From Billgrantia tianxiuensis (GTDB taxonomy: Bacteria; Pseudomonadota; Gammaproteobacteria; Pseudomonadales; Halomonadaceae), in contig NZ_CP035042.1 of assembly GCF_009834345.1 (NCBI RefSeq), forward strand, positions 992,001-1,056,000: 64,000 nt of DNA. The letters are read 5' to 3'. Shown piece after piece: positions 31,085 to 40,948 of the stretch (position 1 is the first letter of the stretch; each line of letters starts with the position of its first letter). The notes below the pieces were generated by a model. It searched no databases, had not been told where the DNA came from, and was given only the letters and a program-made list of their open reading frames with translations. The position numbers and the translations under genes were made by a program.

Positions 31085-31165
31085 GCGGCGCGAGGAGAGC
31101 TGGCGCGCCATTCTCGAGCGCGCCGTGGCAGCCGGCCGGGAGCCCGCCTAGCCAGGAGCAGTGCC

Positions 31166-32014
31166 TCAGCCGTTTGCCACCTGGGCGCGTAGCCAGGCGA
31201 TTTCCTCGGCCCAGATCTCGGGCTCGATGGTTTCCAGCACCAGCGGGATCTCGTCGATGCGCGGGTCGCGCATGATGGTAGTGAAGGCGTCGAGGCCGAT
31301 GTTGCCCTGGCCCAGGCTGTGGTGGCGGTCGACACGGCTGGCGTATTCGCTCTTGGCGTCGTTGAGGTGCATGCCGCGCAGGTACTCGAAGCCCACCACC
31401 TTGCCGAACTCGTCGAGGGTGGCTGTGCAGGCCTCGGGCGTGCGCAGGTCGTAGCCGGCGGCGAAGGCGTGGCAGGTATCGATGCAGACGCCGACCCGCG
31501 ACTTGTCTTCGACCTGCTCGATGATCTCTGCCAGGTGCTCGAAGCGCCAGCCCAGGTTGGTGCCCTGGCCAGCGGTGTTCTCGATCACCGCGACGACGCC
31601 GCGGGTCTCGGCCAAGGCATGGTTGATCGAGTCGGCGATGCGGGTCAGGCATTCGCTCTCGCTGATCTTCTTGAGATGACTGCCGGGATGGAAGTTGAGC
31701 AGGGTGAGGCCTAGCTGCTCGCAGCGTTGCATCTCGTCGAGAAAGGCAGCGCGTGACTTCTCGAGCCCCGCCTTGTCCGGATGGCCCAGGTTGATCAGGT
31801 AGCTGTCATGGGGAAGGATCTGCCCGGGGCCGAAGCCGTGCTCTTCGCAGGCGGCGTGGAAGGCCTCGATGGTGGCATCGTCGAGGGGCTTGGCCCGCCA
31901 TTGGCGCTGGTTCTTGGTGAACAGGGCGAAGGCGTCGGCACCGATCTCGACGGCACGCAGTACGGCCTGATCGGGTCCGCCGGCGGCACTGACATGGGCT
32001 CCGAGGTATTTCAT
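31166..32014 (-). CDS. nfo: Endonuclease IV (AP endonuclease)
   Basis: 282 residues, the family's usual length. The start [13 protein letters not shown] at 32014, after GGAGAGG, is canonical. Zinc-ligand segments are [57 protein letters not shown] (split here by motif: HLNDAK and DRHHSLG) and the terminal VLETIEPE. It cleaves abasic sites in base-excision repair, downstream of glycosylases such as AlkA (encoded at 37.9 kb). Confidence 0.96.
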   Translation of the reverse strand: MKYLGAHVSAAGGPDQAVLRAVEIGADAFALFTKNQRQWRAKPLDDATIEAFHAACEEHGFGPGQILPHDSYLINLGHPDKAGLEKSRAAFLDEMQRCEQLGLTLLNFHPGSHLKKISESECLTRIADSINHALAETRGVVAVIENTAGQGTNLGWRFEHLAEIIEQVEDKSRVGVCIDTCHAFAAGYDLRTPEACTATLDEFGKVVGFEYLRGMHLNDAKSEYASRVDRHHSLGQGNIGLDAFTTIMRDPRIDEIPLVLETIEPEIWAEEIAWLRAQVANG

Positions 32015-32117
32015 CTGGCCTCTCCATGGTTGGCAATGCCACAACGATAGCACGCGCGGCATCTCGCCACCCGCCGCTGCCCTGCTAGGCTCAAGGAAGG
32101 AGGCCAAGGAGAACCGT

Positions 32118-32741
32118 ATGCTGCTGCTCGTACTGGTTGCGATGAGCGCTCCCCTCGCAGAGGATCCGATTGCCGCGTCGCTGGCACGTATCGACGCGTT
32201 GCAGGGGTATCGTCTGACGCTGCGCAGCCAGGGCAATGGTGGTGAGGAAGTCATTCGCTACAGCTACCAGCGGCCCGGTTATGTGCGCATGGACATGGAG
32301 ACGCCCTATCGCGGCGCGGTGCTGATCTACCGCCCCGATACGGGCAGGGTCCAGCTCTGGCCTTTCGGTGCGCCGGGCCGGCGTGCGGGTCTGTCGTTGC
32401 GTCCTACCAATCGCCTGGTGCGCAGCTCGCGCGGTCATCGTGTGGATCAGTCGGATGTGGGCACATTGCTGCGCAACGTGCAGCAAGTGCAACGGCATGG
32501 CACGGCGCGTGTGCTCGAACCGACCGAGCTCGATGGGCGCCCGGCACAGCACGTTGTGGTGGAGGCCGAGCCCGGGCGGGCCGTGCGCGAGGTAGTACGC
32601 TACGATCTCTGGCTCGATGACGAGACACTGTTCCCGCTCAGGGTGGTGAGTTACGACCGGCGAGGTGAACGCCTCGAAAGCGTGCGCCTCGAGAACATCG
32701 ACCTCGACCCCGATTTCCCGCCCGATCATTTCGCTCCCTGA
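32118..32741 (+). CDS. DUF1571/LolA-like secreted protein
   Basis: 207 residues with a short N-terminal hydrophobic signal ([16 protein letters not shown]). The mature part is beta-rich with [19 protein letters not shown] and [20 protein letters not shown], as in the DUF1571 family and LolA-like folds. It is probably periplasmic; function unknown. RBS AAGGAGA is well placed. It is 21 bp ahead of the SRPBCC gene and likely co-transcribed. Confidence 0.7.
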   Translation: MLLLVLVAMSAPLAEDPIAASLARIDALQGYRLTLRSQGNGGEEVIRYSYQRPGYVRMDMETPYRGAVLIYRPDTGRVQLWPFGAPGRRAGLSLRPTNRLVRSSRGHRVDQSDVGTLLRNVQQVQRHGTARVLEPTELDGRPAQHVVVEAEPGRAVREVVRYDLWLDDETLFPLRVVSYDRRGERLESVRLENIDLDPDFPPDHFAP

Positions 32742-32762
32742 CGTTCTTGGTGAAGAGTGCCC

Positions 32763-33248
32763 ATGGCTTGCTTCGACTTCGATACCACCTGGCACATCGA
32801 GGCGCCAGTCGAGGCGGTCTTCGATGCCTTGACCGATTCGCTGCACTGGCCCGACTGGTGGCCCGGACTGGTGGACGTGCAGCCACTCGTGAGCGGCAAC
32901 GACCGGGGCATCGGACGCACCCAGCGTTTCGTCTGGAAGAGCCGATTGGGCTACCGCTTGTGCTTCGACATCCGCATCACCCAGGTTCGTGAGCCCCACC
33001 TGATCGAAGGAGAGGCAAGAGGAGACGTGGCCGGGGTTGGCCGTTGGTTGCTGGATGAGGAGCGCCAGGGTACCCGGGTTCGCTATACTTGGCATGTGCG
33101 TACGATGCGGCCATGGCTGAACCTGTTCTCGCGGGTGGCACGGCCACTGGTGACCTGGAATCATCACGCTATGATGCGGGCAGGCGCGGCGGGCTTGTCG
33201 CACTACCTGAAGCATGTACCGAAACCCGCCGAGCGAGCCGTGCAATGA
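32763..33248 (+). CDS. SRPBCC (START/polyketide cyclase-like) family protein
   Basis: 161 residues. The N-terminal FDTTWHIEAPVEAVFDALTD with WPDWWPGLVDVQ is the typical opening of SRPBCC lipid-binding proteins, and the long C-terminal helix (NHHAMMRAGAAGLSHYL) closes the cavity. A GTG at 32757 is an alternative start. It may bind or modify a small hydrophobic ligand; the function is not known. Confidence 0.8.
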   Translation: MACFDFDTTWHIEAPVEAVFDALTDSLHWPDWWPGLVDVQPLVSGNDRGIGRTQRFVWKSRLGYRLCFDIRITQVREPHLIEGEARGDVAGVGRWLLDEERQGTRVRYTWHVRTMRPWLNLFSRVARPLVTWNHHAMMRAGAAGLSHYLKHVPKPAERAVQ

Positions 33249-33341
33249 GTATGAGCCGCCACCGTTCAAGTAACGTTGGTAGTCTCATGGGGCAAGCGGT
33301 ATTCTTTTCTTAAGTTGTTTCGAAAACGCCGCAGAGATGCC

Positions 33342-34348
33342 ATGAAGGGCTCGCACAACAGTAGCGATGACGGGAGCTCAACCAAAGAGACGCATGGCAG
33401 CGGCTCTTGCGGTGATCCTTGCCATCATGTCCGCCGTGAACTCGATGAGGCGCGCGAGGAGATCGCGCATCTCAAGCGCACCCTGCATCGCATTCAGCAA
33501 GTCGCCGAATGGGCTACTGGCGAGCCAGCCTGAAGGCGAACGAGCTGTTCTGGTCCGAGGCGATCTACGACATCTTCGGCGTCAAGCCGAACACCTTTAC
33601 ACCCAGCATTCACGCGTTCAAGGCCATGGTGCATCCCGAGGATCTGGAAAGCGTCGAAGCCAGCATGCGGCGTGCCCAGGAAACCGGCAGCCATGATGTG
33701 GAGCATCGTATCGTGCGCCCCAATGGCGAGGTGCGCTGGGTGCATGAATTGGCCGACTACTTTCCCGAGGGAGATGAGCAGATTCTGATTGGCACGGTAC
33801 GCGATATCACCGAGCAGAAGAAACTCGAACTGCGGCTGCGTCAGCTTTCGCGCACCGATGAACTCACCGGGCTCTACAACCGGCGCTACTTCATGCGGCG
33901 TCTGCTCCAGGAGCTGGCGCGCTATCGCCGTTACCTCAGACCGACGTCGGTGGTGCTGTTCGACTTCGATCACTTCAAGCGAATCAACGATACTCATGGT
34001 CACCCGGCCGGTGACCAGGTGCTGGTGAAGGTGAGCAAGTTGCTGCGTGAGCGGCTGCGCACGAACGACATTCCGGCGCGGCTCGGCGGTGAGGAATTCG
34101 CTCTGCTGCTGCCGGAAACCGAACTCGAAGAGGCGGGCGAGGTGGCGGAAAAGGTGCGTCAACTGGTGCTCGACCAGGTCTTCACCTCGGAGGAGGGGCA
34201 TCGCTTCGAGGTCTCGATTACCTGTGGTGTATCGGCGTTCCACGGTATCGAGGAAACGGTCGAAGGCATTCTCCATCGTGCCGACCAGAATCTTTACCAA
34301 GGCAAACGAGCCGGCCGCAATCGGGTCATGGTGGATGAACGGAATTGA
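33342..34348 (+). CDS. PAS-GGDEF diguanylate cyclase, frame broken by a one-base contraction
   Basis: A short coiled N-terminus (ELDEAREEIAHLKRTLHRIQ) reads in one frame and stops; PAS and GGDEF read in another. Adding one A at 33508-33509 joins them as VAEMGYWRAS. The PAS domain has FWSEAIYDIFG and HRIVRPNGEVRWVHE; the cyclase has DELTGLYNRR, DFDHFKRIND, GGEEF intact, and RTND five residues before it, a c-di-GMP inhibitory I-site. It is likely an active, feedback-inhibited cyclase without a membrane anchor. Confidence 0.88.
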
Positions 34349-35869
34349 AGGCGGCGTGACGTCGCGTGGCCCGGCCCTTCTGGAACACGCCGATGGGCTG
34401 GCCGATGCATTGAGTCTGGCGCTGGACGAGGCGTCGAGCCAGCCCTTGAGCACGCGCCTCTATCACTCCCTGCGTGAGTGGATCCAGGCCGGTCGGCTGG
34501 CTAGCGGCCAGCGCTTGCCCTCTACCCGGCAACTGGCCCAGGAGTTGGGGCTGGGGCGCAATACGGTACTCGCAGCCTTCGACCAACTGTTGGCCGAAGG
34601 CTTTCTCACGACCCGCCATGGTGCGGGTACCTTCGTTGCCGACCTGCCGTTCCAGCAGGCCCAGGTGAACGCTTCAAGCGACGTCGCCGCGCTGCAGTCA
34701 GTGCAGGCCGCCGCACCGCCGCTGTCCTCGCGTGGCAACGCGCTGCTGGCTTTTTGCCACGCCCGGCAGGAGCCCTTTTCCGCCTTCGTTCCCGGTGTGC
34801 CCGCGCTGGACCGCTTTCCCCACGGCCAGTGGCAGCGGCTGTTGCGCCGACATCAGCAGCGCATGCCGGCTGCCTGGTTGAGCTATCAGGCCCAGGGCGG
34901 TGTGCCGATGCTGCGCGAGGCACTGGCCGATTACCTGCAACTCTCGCGCTCGGTGCGCTGTCGCCCCGAGCAGATTCTCATCGTGCAAGGCGCCCAGCAG
35001 GGTTTCGAGCTGATCGTGCGGCTGTTGACCGACAATGGCGATGAAGTCTGGCTCGAAGAGCCGGGCTATCATGGTGCCCAGGCCTGCTTCGCGGCGGCCG
35101 GGCTCGAGATGACATCGGTTGCGGTGGACGGCGAGGGCATGAACGTCGGGGCGCTCGCGCGCCCGGGCTCCCCTCGGCTGATCTACGTAACGCCTTCACA
35201 CCAATACCCCAGTGGCGTGACCATGAGTCTGGCCCGGCGCCTGGCGCTGCTGGAAGCCGCCGAGCGGCATGACGCCTGGGTCGTGGAAGACGACTACGAC
35301 AGCGAATTCCGCTATGCCCAACGGCCTATCGCCGCCCTGCAGGGATTGGTCGAGGAATCCGGGTGATCTACGTCGGCACTTTCAGCAAGGTCATGTATCC
35401 CGGCATGCGGCTGGGCTACCTGGTGTTGCCAGAGGTGTTGGTCGAGCCGTTCCGCCGGGCCAACGCCCGGCTTCATCGCGAAGGGCAATACGCGGTGCAG
35501 GCGGCACTCGCCGAGTTCATCGCCCGTGGCCATTTCTCGCGCCATGTTCGCCGCATGCGCGATTGCTATTCACGGCGTCAGGCATTGCTGCGCAAGGCGC
35601 TGGCGCCGGCCGTCGCGCGGGGCCTGAGGCTCTCCGAAGGTCAGGCCGGCATGCACCTGGTGGCCTGGCTCGACGCGCCCGAGCATGAGCGAATTCTCGT
35701 CGAGCGGGCCAGAAGCGAGGGTATCTCGCTGTCGCCGCTGTCGAGCTATTACCTCTCTTCCCCCGGCCAACCTGGCCTGGTACTGGGCTACGCCGGCACC
35801 GTGGAGGCCGAGATCGGTCGCGCCGGGCAGTGGCTGGCCCAGGCGTGGTGTGATCTGGTGAAGGGCTAA
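34335..35869 (+). CDS. MocR-type GntR regulator with aminotransferase domain, frame broken by a one-base contraction
   Basis: The N-terminal wHTH has GQRLPSTRQLAQELGLGRNT and VLAAFDQLLAEGFL. The fold-type I aminotransferase domain carries QGAQQGFELIVRLL, the PLP-contacting EDDYDSEFRY, and the PLP lysine in VGTFSKVMYPGMRLGY. The break is at GGG 35361-35363; one more G joins EESG to VIYVGTFSK. MocR proteins such as PdxR and GabR use PLP as effector or cofactor. It overlaps the cyclase gene by 14 bp if the ATG at 34335 is used. The target is unknown. Confidence 0.88.
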
Positions 35870-36618
35870 CCGGCCTGGCAGGCCTCGTACGTCAGCGCCG
35901 ATAGCGAACTCAGCTGCTTTCCCTTCGCGTCGAAGTTCTCTGGCGCGAGCCAGCGCCCAAGGCGAGCCTCGACGGTTGGCCATTCACCGTCGAGCAGCGA
36001 AAACCAGGCGGTATCGCGGTTATGTCCGCCTTCCACCCGGTGCTGACGGAAAATGCCCTCGAAGCGAAAGCCCAGGCGCTCGGCGGCACGCCGTGATGCG
36101 GCATTGAGCGCATTGCACTTCCACTCGTAGCGCCGATAGCCCAGCGCGAAGGCGTGGCGCATCATCAGCAGCATGGCTTCGGTGGCGGCCGGTGTGCGGC
36201 GGAGTGCGGGCGTGAAATGGATGTGGCCGACCTCGATGCTGCCATGTTCCGGCACGATGTTGAGATAGCTGGCCAGCCCCAGGGCACGACCGGAAGCCGC
36301 CTCGACGATGGCGTAGAAGAGAGGATCCTCGCTGCGCGCCCGGTCGGCCAGCCATATACGGCACTGCCCGGCATCGGTGAACGGCATGCCGCCGGAGTAG
36401 GTCCAGCGTGCCGCCGGGGCGTCGTGCAAGCCCTCGCCCGGCCTCATGAAGGCGGCATGCAGCGAACCGGCATGGCGCTCGGCCGCGAGTGGTTCGAGGC
36501 GAACCCGGTCTCCCAGCAGGGGAGTCCGCTGCGGTCGGCGTGCCGGCTGCCAGGCGGGCTGGGGAGCGCCGACCGGCTGGCCGAAGTCGTTGCGGTGCAT
36601 GTCGTCGGCAAGGGTCAT
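35866..36618 (-). CDS. GNAT acetyltransferase (RimJ/RimL type)
   Basis: 250 residues. After a proline/Arg-rich leader, the RimJ-like acetyltransferase_3 core has LGDRVRLEPLAAERHAGSLH, SIEVGHIHFTPALRRTPAAT and NAASRRAAERLGFRFEGIFR. It overlaps the paiB-like gene by ATGA, so they are translationally coupled; its last four bases overlap the convergent MocR gene. The substrate could be a protein N-terminus or a small amine. Confidence 0.87.
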   Translation of the reverse strand: MTLADDMHRNDFGQPVGAPQPAWQPARRPQRTPLLGDRVRLEPLAAERHAGSLHAAFMRPGEGLHDAPAARWTYSGGMPFTDAGQCRIWLADRARSEDPLFYAIVEAASGRALGLASYLNIVPEHGSIEVGHIHFTPALRRTPAATEAMLLMMRHAFALGYRRYEWKCNALNAASRRAAERLGFRFEGIFRQHRVEGGHNRDTAWFSLLDGEWPTVEARLGRWLAPENFDAKGKQLSSLSALTYEACQAG

Positions 36619-37226
36619 GAGCCGCTCTCCTCGTTGGTCAACTGCTGCATCTCGTGCCAAAGCTGGCGCGCCTGTGGGTCGCGGCTCTCGGCCAGCGCTG
36701 CCTCGACGCCTTCCTGATCGGCCAGGGAGCGCTGACGGCCAAGCTTGGCCTTGCCCTCGAGCGCTTCGATGTGCAGGCGAAATCCGACCACGCCGGCCTG
36801 CATCTTTTCCAGATAGCCAGGCTCGCGGGACAGCGAATCGAGCAGAGCGGGCTCAAAGTGGGCCAGGCTGCGCTCGAGCAGTCTTCGCGTACCCTCGTCA
36901 TCCAATAGTTCGACGCGGCCCGTGGCATGCACGGCCAGATAGTTCCAGGTGGGCACGGCGGGTCGGCTGGCGTACCAGGTTGGCGAGATGTAGGCGTGCG
37001 GACCACTGAATATGGCCAGCGCCCGGTTGCCGTTCAGCGTGCGCCATTGTGGATTGGCCCGGGCGAAGTGACCGTACAGGGTGCCGCACTCGCCTTCGCT
37101 GCGCTCCAGAAGGAGGGGCAGGTGGGTAGCCTCGAGGTCGGGACCGATCAGCACACCAAAGCCGTGTCGTTCGACCAGCTCCCAGGCCTGCTCGCGTGAC
37201 AGCCGCATCGATGGGGGAACGTACAT
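36615..37226 (-). CDS. PaiB-like FMN-binding regulator/flavin-binding protein
   Basis: 203 residues. The start MYVPPSMRL, LLLERSEGECGTLYGHFARANPQW, and the FSGPHAYISPTWYASRPAVP and TWNYLAVHATGRVE segments are diagnostic of the PaiB family (FMN-binding split barrel). PaiB was described as a negative regulator of sporulation and protease genes in Bacillus; in proteobacteria its role is unclear. The acetyltransferase neighbours recall the Bacillus paiA-paiB pairing of GNAT and PaiB. Confidence 0.92.
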   Translation of the reverse strand: MYVPPSMRLSREQAWELVERHGFGVLIGPDLEATHLPLLLERSEGECGTLYGHFARANPQWRTLNGNRALAIFSGPHAYISPTWYASRPAVPTWNYLAVHATGRVELLDDEGTRRLLERSLAHFEPALLDSLSREPGYLEKMQAGVVGFRLHIEALEGKAKLGRQRSLADQEGVEAALAESRDPQARQLWHEMQQLTNEESGS

Positions 37227-37237
37227 GGCGCCTCCGG

Positions 37238-37702
37238 TCAGCCCTGGTCCGTTGTGGTATCGAACAGCAGCCCGTAATGATAGAAGGTGGTGTCGCGCTG
37301 CCAGCCGAGCGACTCGTAGAGCGCCTGGGCCGCGTGGTTCTCGATCTGGGTGGCGAGCTTGAGGTGCCCCACGCCATGGCTTGCGGCCAGCTCCCTGGCG
37401 GCTAGCATCAGCTCGCGTCCGACACCCTTGCGCCGTGCTTGGGGGGCGACGAACAGATCGTTGAGCAGCCACAGCGGCGCCAGGCGCACGGTGGAGAGCA
37501 GCGGATAGAGCTGGACGAAGCCCTGCAGCTCTCCTTCGCTGCCTGCATGAACCAGAATGTGCGAGTCACCGCTTTCCAGGCGTGCCTGCAGGAAGCGCCG
37601 GGCGCCTTCGAGGTCGGGTGCCTGGCGGTAGAAGCGGCGGTAGCCATCGAGCAGCTCACTGAGCGGAGCAAGATCGGCAAGAGTGGCATGGCGAATGGGC
37701 AT
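37238..37702 (-). CDS. GNAT acetyltransferase
   Basis: 154 residues. The acetyl-CoA site is VAPQARRKGVGRELM, the classic Q/R-x-x-G-x-G motif, followed by LKLATQIENHAAQALYESLG. It lies 11 bp upstream of paiB in the same direction, so the set reads GNAT-PaiB-GNAT. The substrate is unknown, possibly a polyamine by analogy with PaiA. Confidence 0.9.
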   Translation of the reverse strand: MPIRHATLADLAPLSELLDGYRRFYRQAPDLEGARRFLQARLESGDSHILVHAGSEGELQGFVQLYPLLSTVRLAPLWLLNDLFVAPQARRKGVGRELMLAARELAASHGVGHLKLATQIENHAAQALYESLGWQRDTTFYHYGLLFDTTTDQG

Positions 37703-37866
37703 TGTGGCTCTCCTCGTTGTTCCCTGACGGTGGTTGGTCCAGTCTGATGTCTGACTGGTCCCTTGCTAAGAGCCATTCTTGCGATTTTTCGTAGAGCCAC
37801 TTCGTGGCGTTGAGGATCGATGCCAAAAACGCCGGACAGGAGCGGCGCACGCGCTAGAATGGAGCC

Positions 37867-38808
37867 ATGAACGTGAACGGACCCCACCCCGAGTCGATGT
37901 TGCGCTTGCCCTACCGCCCGCCCTATGACTGGCAGGCGATACTGGCCTTCCTGTCCCGGCGGACGATTCCGGGGCTCGAACGCATCGACGGCGAGGGGTA
38001 TCACCGAATCTTCCGTCTGGGCGGAGCGCTAGGTCGCGTCACGGTGCGCCACGCACCTGACGAGAATGCGCTGTGGGCGTCGATCCGGCTCTCCTCGCGT
38101 GAGGCCCTCCCGGAGGTAGACGCTCGACTGCGGCGGCTTTTCGATCTCGAGGCCGATCCTGTGGCGATAGGCCGTAAGCTCAGTCGCGACACCACGCTGG
38201 CGCCGCTGGTCGCGCACCGCCCGGGGCTGCGCGTACCGGGAGGATGGGATCCGTTCGAGGTCGCCGTGCGGGCCATCCTCGGCCAGCAGGTCAGCGTCGA
38301 TGCGGCCACGCGGCTGGCCGGCAGGCTGGTCGAACGGCTGGGCGAGCACGTGGCAGGCCAGGAGGACGCCGGCCTGGACCGGTTGTTTCCCGCCCCTGAG
38401 CGCTTTACCTTCGACGAGATCAGAGCGCTCGGCATGCCCGGAGCGCGCGCCACCGCTCTGGTGCGACTGGCGTCGGCCTATCTCGAGCAGCCCCGCTTGT
38501 TCGAGCGCCGTGCGAGTCTCGAGGAGAGCGTGGCCCATCTGTGCGCTCTGCCCGGCATCGGCGAGTGGACGGCGCACTACATCGCCATGCGCGGGCTACG
38601 CGAGAGCGATGCCTTCCTGCCCCGCGACGTGGCGCTGCAACGCGCGCTGGCGGAGCAGGGCCGGCGCCCCACGCCGCGTGAGCTGCTCGCACGTGCCGAA
38701 GCCTGGCGGCCCTGGCGCGCCTATGCCGTGCTGCACCTGTGGCATGCCGATGCGGCGACAATGGCGGCAAAACCGGAACAGGAGAGAGGCGATGCAACTC
38801 TGGCTTGA
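37867..38808 (+). CDS. alkA: DNA-3-methyladenine glycosylase II (AlkA)
   Basis: 313 residues. The N-terminal AlkA domain begins RLPYRPPYDWQAILAFLSRR. The HhH-GPD region follows (FEVAVRAILGQQVSVDAATR; LCALPGIGEWTAHYIAMRGL), and the catalytic Asp lies in DAFLPRDVAL. It removes alkylated bases. Its 3' end overlaps ogt by 17 bp, making a two-gene alkylation-repair operon. Ada is encoded at the start of the window. Confidence 0.95.
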   Translation: MNVNGPHPESMLRLPYRPPYDWQAILAFLSRRTIPGLERIDGEGYHRIFRLGGALGRVTVRHAPDENALWASIRLSSREALPEVDARLRRLFDLEADPVAIGRKLSRDTTLAPLVAHRPGLRVPGGWDPFEVAVRAILGQQVSVDAATRLAGRLVERLGEHVAGQEDAGLDRLFPAPERFTFDEIRALGMPGARATALVRLASAYLEQPRLFERRASLEESVAHLCALPGIGEWTAHYIAMRGLRESDAFLPRDVALQRALAEQGRRPTPRELLARAEAWRPWRAYAVLHLWHADAATMAAKPEQERGDATLA

Positions 38809-39319
38809 TCTATTGCCATCCCCGGTGGGCGAGCTGAGCCTGGTCAGCGACGAGCAGGGAGCGTTGCGGGCCCTGGAGTTCGACAGCAACGACGAGCGCC
38901 TGCATCGCCTGCTGGGGCGCCACTACCGCGAGTACCGCCTTGCCAAGGGCCGAGCGTCTGCGCTGGTCCGCGAGGCCTTGGAGGCCTACTTCGCCGGCGA
39001 TCCGTCCCATCTCGATGCGGTGCCGGTGGCGACCGGAGGGACCGAGTTCCAGCGCCTGGTGTGGCAGGCGCTGCGGCGGATACCGGCGGGCACCACGATC
39101 AGCTACGGCGAGCTTGCCGCAAGAATAGGGCGGCCCGGTGCCAGCCGCGCCGTAGGCCTGGCCAATGGCGCCAACCCGGTGTCGATCGTGGTGCCGTGCC
39201 ATCGGGTGATCGGTGCCAACGGAACCCTGACCGGTTATGGCGGCGGGTTGGCGCGCAAGCGCTGGTTAGTGGAGCATGAACGAGGGCACGTGCAGGGCGA
39301 GCTGTTCAGCCTCGCTTAG
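38792..39319 (+). CDS. ogt: Methylated-DNA-protein cysteine methyltransferase (Ogt)
   Basis: 175 residues, usual Ogt length without Ada's N-terminal domains. The active-site VPCHRVIGANGTLTGYGGG and the helix IPAGTTISYGELAARIG are clear. The ATG at 38792 follows GGAGAGAGG inside alkA. It transfers alkyl groups from O6-alkylguanine to its own Cys. Confidence 0.95.
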   Translation: MQLWLDLLPSPVGELSLVSDEQGALRALEFDSNDERLHRLLGRHYREYRLAKGRASALVREALEAYFAGDPSHLDAVPVATGGTEFQRLVWQALRRIPAGTTISYGELAARIGRPGASRAVGLANGANPVSIVVPCHRVIGANGTLTGYGGGLARKRWLVEHERGHVQGELFSLA

Positions 39320-39352
39320 CGACCTCGTCGTCAGCGCAACAGTCAGGAGGCG

Positions 39353-39414
39353 AGGCATAGTCATAGAGGCATAGTCATAGAGGCATAGTCATAGAGGCAT
39401 AGTCATAGAGGCAT
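39353..39414. repeat. Short tandem repeat, 14-bp unit x4 plus a partial copy
   Basis: Four perfect copies of AGGCATAGTCATAG followed by AGGCAT. It fills the space between the convergent ogt and marR genes and is outside any coding region. Perfect identity suggests recent slippage expansion and likely strain-to-strain length variation. Confidence 0.95.
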
Positions 39415-39421
39415 CGCCATC

Positions 39422-39913
39422 TCAGGCCTGATCGGTCAATCCATCCAGCAATTTGCTCAACAGTTCGCCCAATGCCTGCTGCTCTTCACGGCTGAGAGCG
39501 GCGAGCATCCTGGCTTCGTTTTCCACGTGGCGAGGTACGATTCGGTTCATCAGGGCCAGGCCCTCCTCGGTCAGCGAGACCAGCGTTCCGCGCCGATCTT
39601 CGGGATTCGGCGAGCGCACGATCAGGCCCGCCTTCTCCAGGCGATCCAGCCGACTGGTCATGCCGCCCGACGAGACCATCAGCGTCTCGAACAGCTGTGT
39701 CGGTCCCAGGCGATAAGGCGCCCCCGACCGCCGCAGCGTGGCCAGCACGTCGAACTCTCCCAATTGCAGGCCATACTCCTTGAAGAAGGCCTGTAGCCGC
39801 TCCTGGGTAAGCAGCTGAGTGGTCTTCATATATCCCACTACCTCCATCGGCAGCAGGTCGAGCTCGGGCATTTCTCGTTGCCATTGGGCAATGGCTTGCT
39901 TGACACGGTTCAT
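39422..39913 (-). CDS. MarR family regulator
   Basis: 163 residues with a winged HTH: GEFDVLATLRRSG, LGPTQLFETLMVSSGGMTSR, LDRLEKAGLIVRSPNPEDRR, and LTEEGLALM. The DxR wing motif (EDRR) is intact. It is divergent from the EamA gene at 40000, with a TATCTT-N6-AAGATA palindrome between, so it probably represses that exporter. Confidence 0.93.
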   Translation of the reverse strand: MNRVKQAIAQWQREMPELDLLPMEVVGYMKTTQLLTQERLQAFFKEYGLQLGEFDVLATLRRSGAPYRLGPTQLFETLMVSSGGMTSRLDRLEKAGLIVRSPNPEDRRGTLVSLTEEGLALMNRIVPRHVENEARMLAALSREEQQALGELLSKLLDGLTDQA

Positions 39914-39922
39914 AGGTGCATT

Positions 39923-39940
39923 TATCTTTCCATCAAGATA
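39923..39940. promoter_or_regulatory. Candidate MarR operator
   Basis: Perfect 6-bp arms TATCTT and AAGATA with a 6-bp spacer, 10 bp upstream of the marR start. The sequence resembles the AT-rich palindromes bound by MarR/EmrR-type repressors. Confidence 0.6.
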
Positions 39941-39999
39941 CTTTTCATCGAGAATCTTCCCGGCGTACTTCCCGACGTGCTTATAACTAGGAGGCGATC

Positions 40000-40934
40000 A
40001 TGGCCAACTCAACCAAGGCGCGCAACCGTGCCGGCTGGTATGCCCTGGCTTGCCTGCTGCTGGTCGGTAGCCTGCTGGCGCTATCTCTGGTCGTGGCCAA
40101 GCTCGCCGATGGAGCCGGCGCCCCGCGCCTGAGCTTCCTGATGGTGGCGGTGACCGTTGCCGGCGGACTGCTGCTGGTGCTTGCGGCTGGGCAACGTCAG
40201 TCGATGCGACTCGACCGGCGTATCGTCGAGTACGCGCTGGTCTCGGGCGCGCTGTTCGCGCTGCCCAATGCGCTGGGTTTCCTGGCGGTACGTCATGTGG
40301 GGGCCGGGTTCGTTTCGCTCAGCTTCGCCTTCCCGATACTCGTCACCTGGGTTATGGCGGTGGGGTTGGGAATGGAGCGCATGAATGCGCTGCGCCTGCT
40401 CGGTGTACTGCTGGGGCTGGGTGGCGGCGTGCTGCTGGCCTCGGCCAAGGCGGGTGGCATGCAAGGCGCCCAGGGCTGGGCCGCGCTGGTGCTGGCGATT
40501 CCATTGATCATTGCGTTGGGCAATGTCTATCGCACCCTGCGTTGGCCGGGCGAGGCAGGGCCGGTCTATCTCGCCGCGCTGATGCTGCTGGGGGCGCGCT
40601 GGCGCTTGCCCCCTTCGTGCTGATCTTCGAAATGCGCCAAGTGCCGCAGCTGTTCGGCCCGGAAGTGATTAGCCTGTTGCTGGCCGAAGTGATGGTCTTC
40701 ACGGTGCTCTATGTCTTCTATTTCGTGCTGCAGAAAATTGCCGGTCCCGTCTATCTCAGCCAGATCGGCATGGTAGCTGCCCTGGTGGGCACGCTGATTG
40801 CCGTCTCGTTGCTGGGTGAGGCGGTACCACCCTACCTGGGCCTGGCGGGGGCATTGGTGGTCCTCGGCGCGGTCCTTTTCCACCGTGGCGCCTCGCGCCG
40901 CGAAACGACTCCGCTTGCCACGGCGGAACCCTGA
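40000..40934 (+). CDS. EamA/DMT family transporter, frame broken by a one-base contraction
   Basis: Two halves: residues 1 to about 197 (helices 1-6; WYALACLLLVGSLLALSLVV) in one frame, and the last about 115 residues (helices 7-10; APFVLIFEMRQVPQLF; AALVGTLIAVSLLGEAVPPY) in another. Adding one G to the run at 40590-40594 restores LMLLGGALALAPFVLIF. It is divergent from the MarR repressor and probably an exporter controlled by it. The substrate is unknown. Confidence 0.85.
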
Positions 40935-40948
40935 CCCAGGAGAAGCCC

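Noticed and set aside
39353..39414. CRISPR-like repeat
   Set aside because: The units are only 14 bp and directly adjacent with no spacers; it is a simple tandem repeat.
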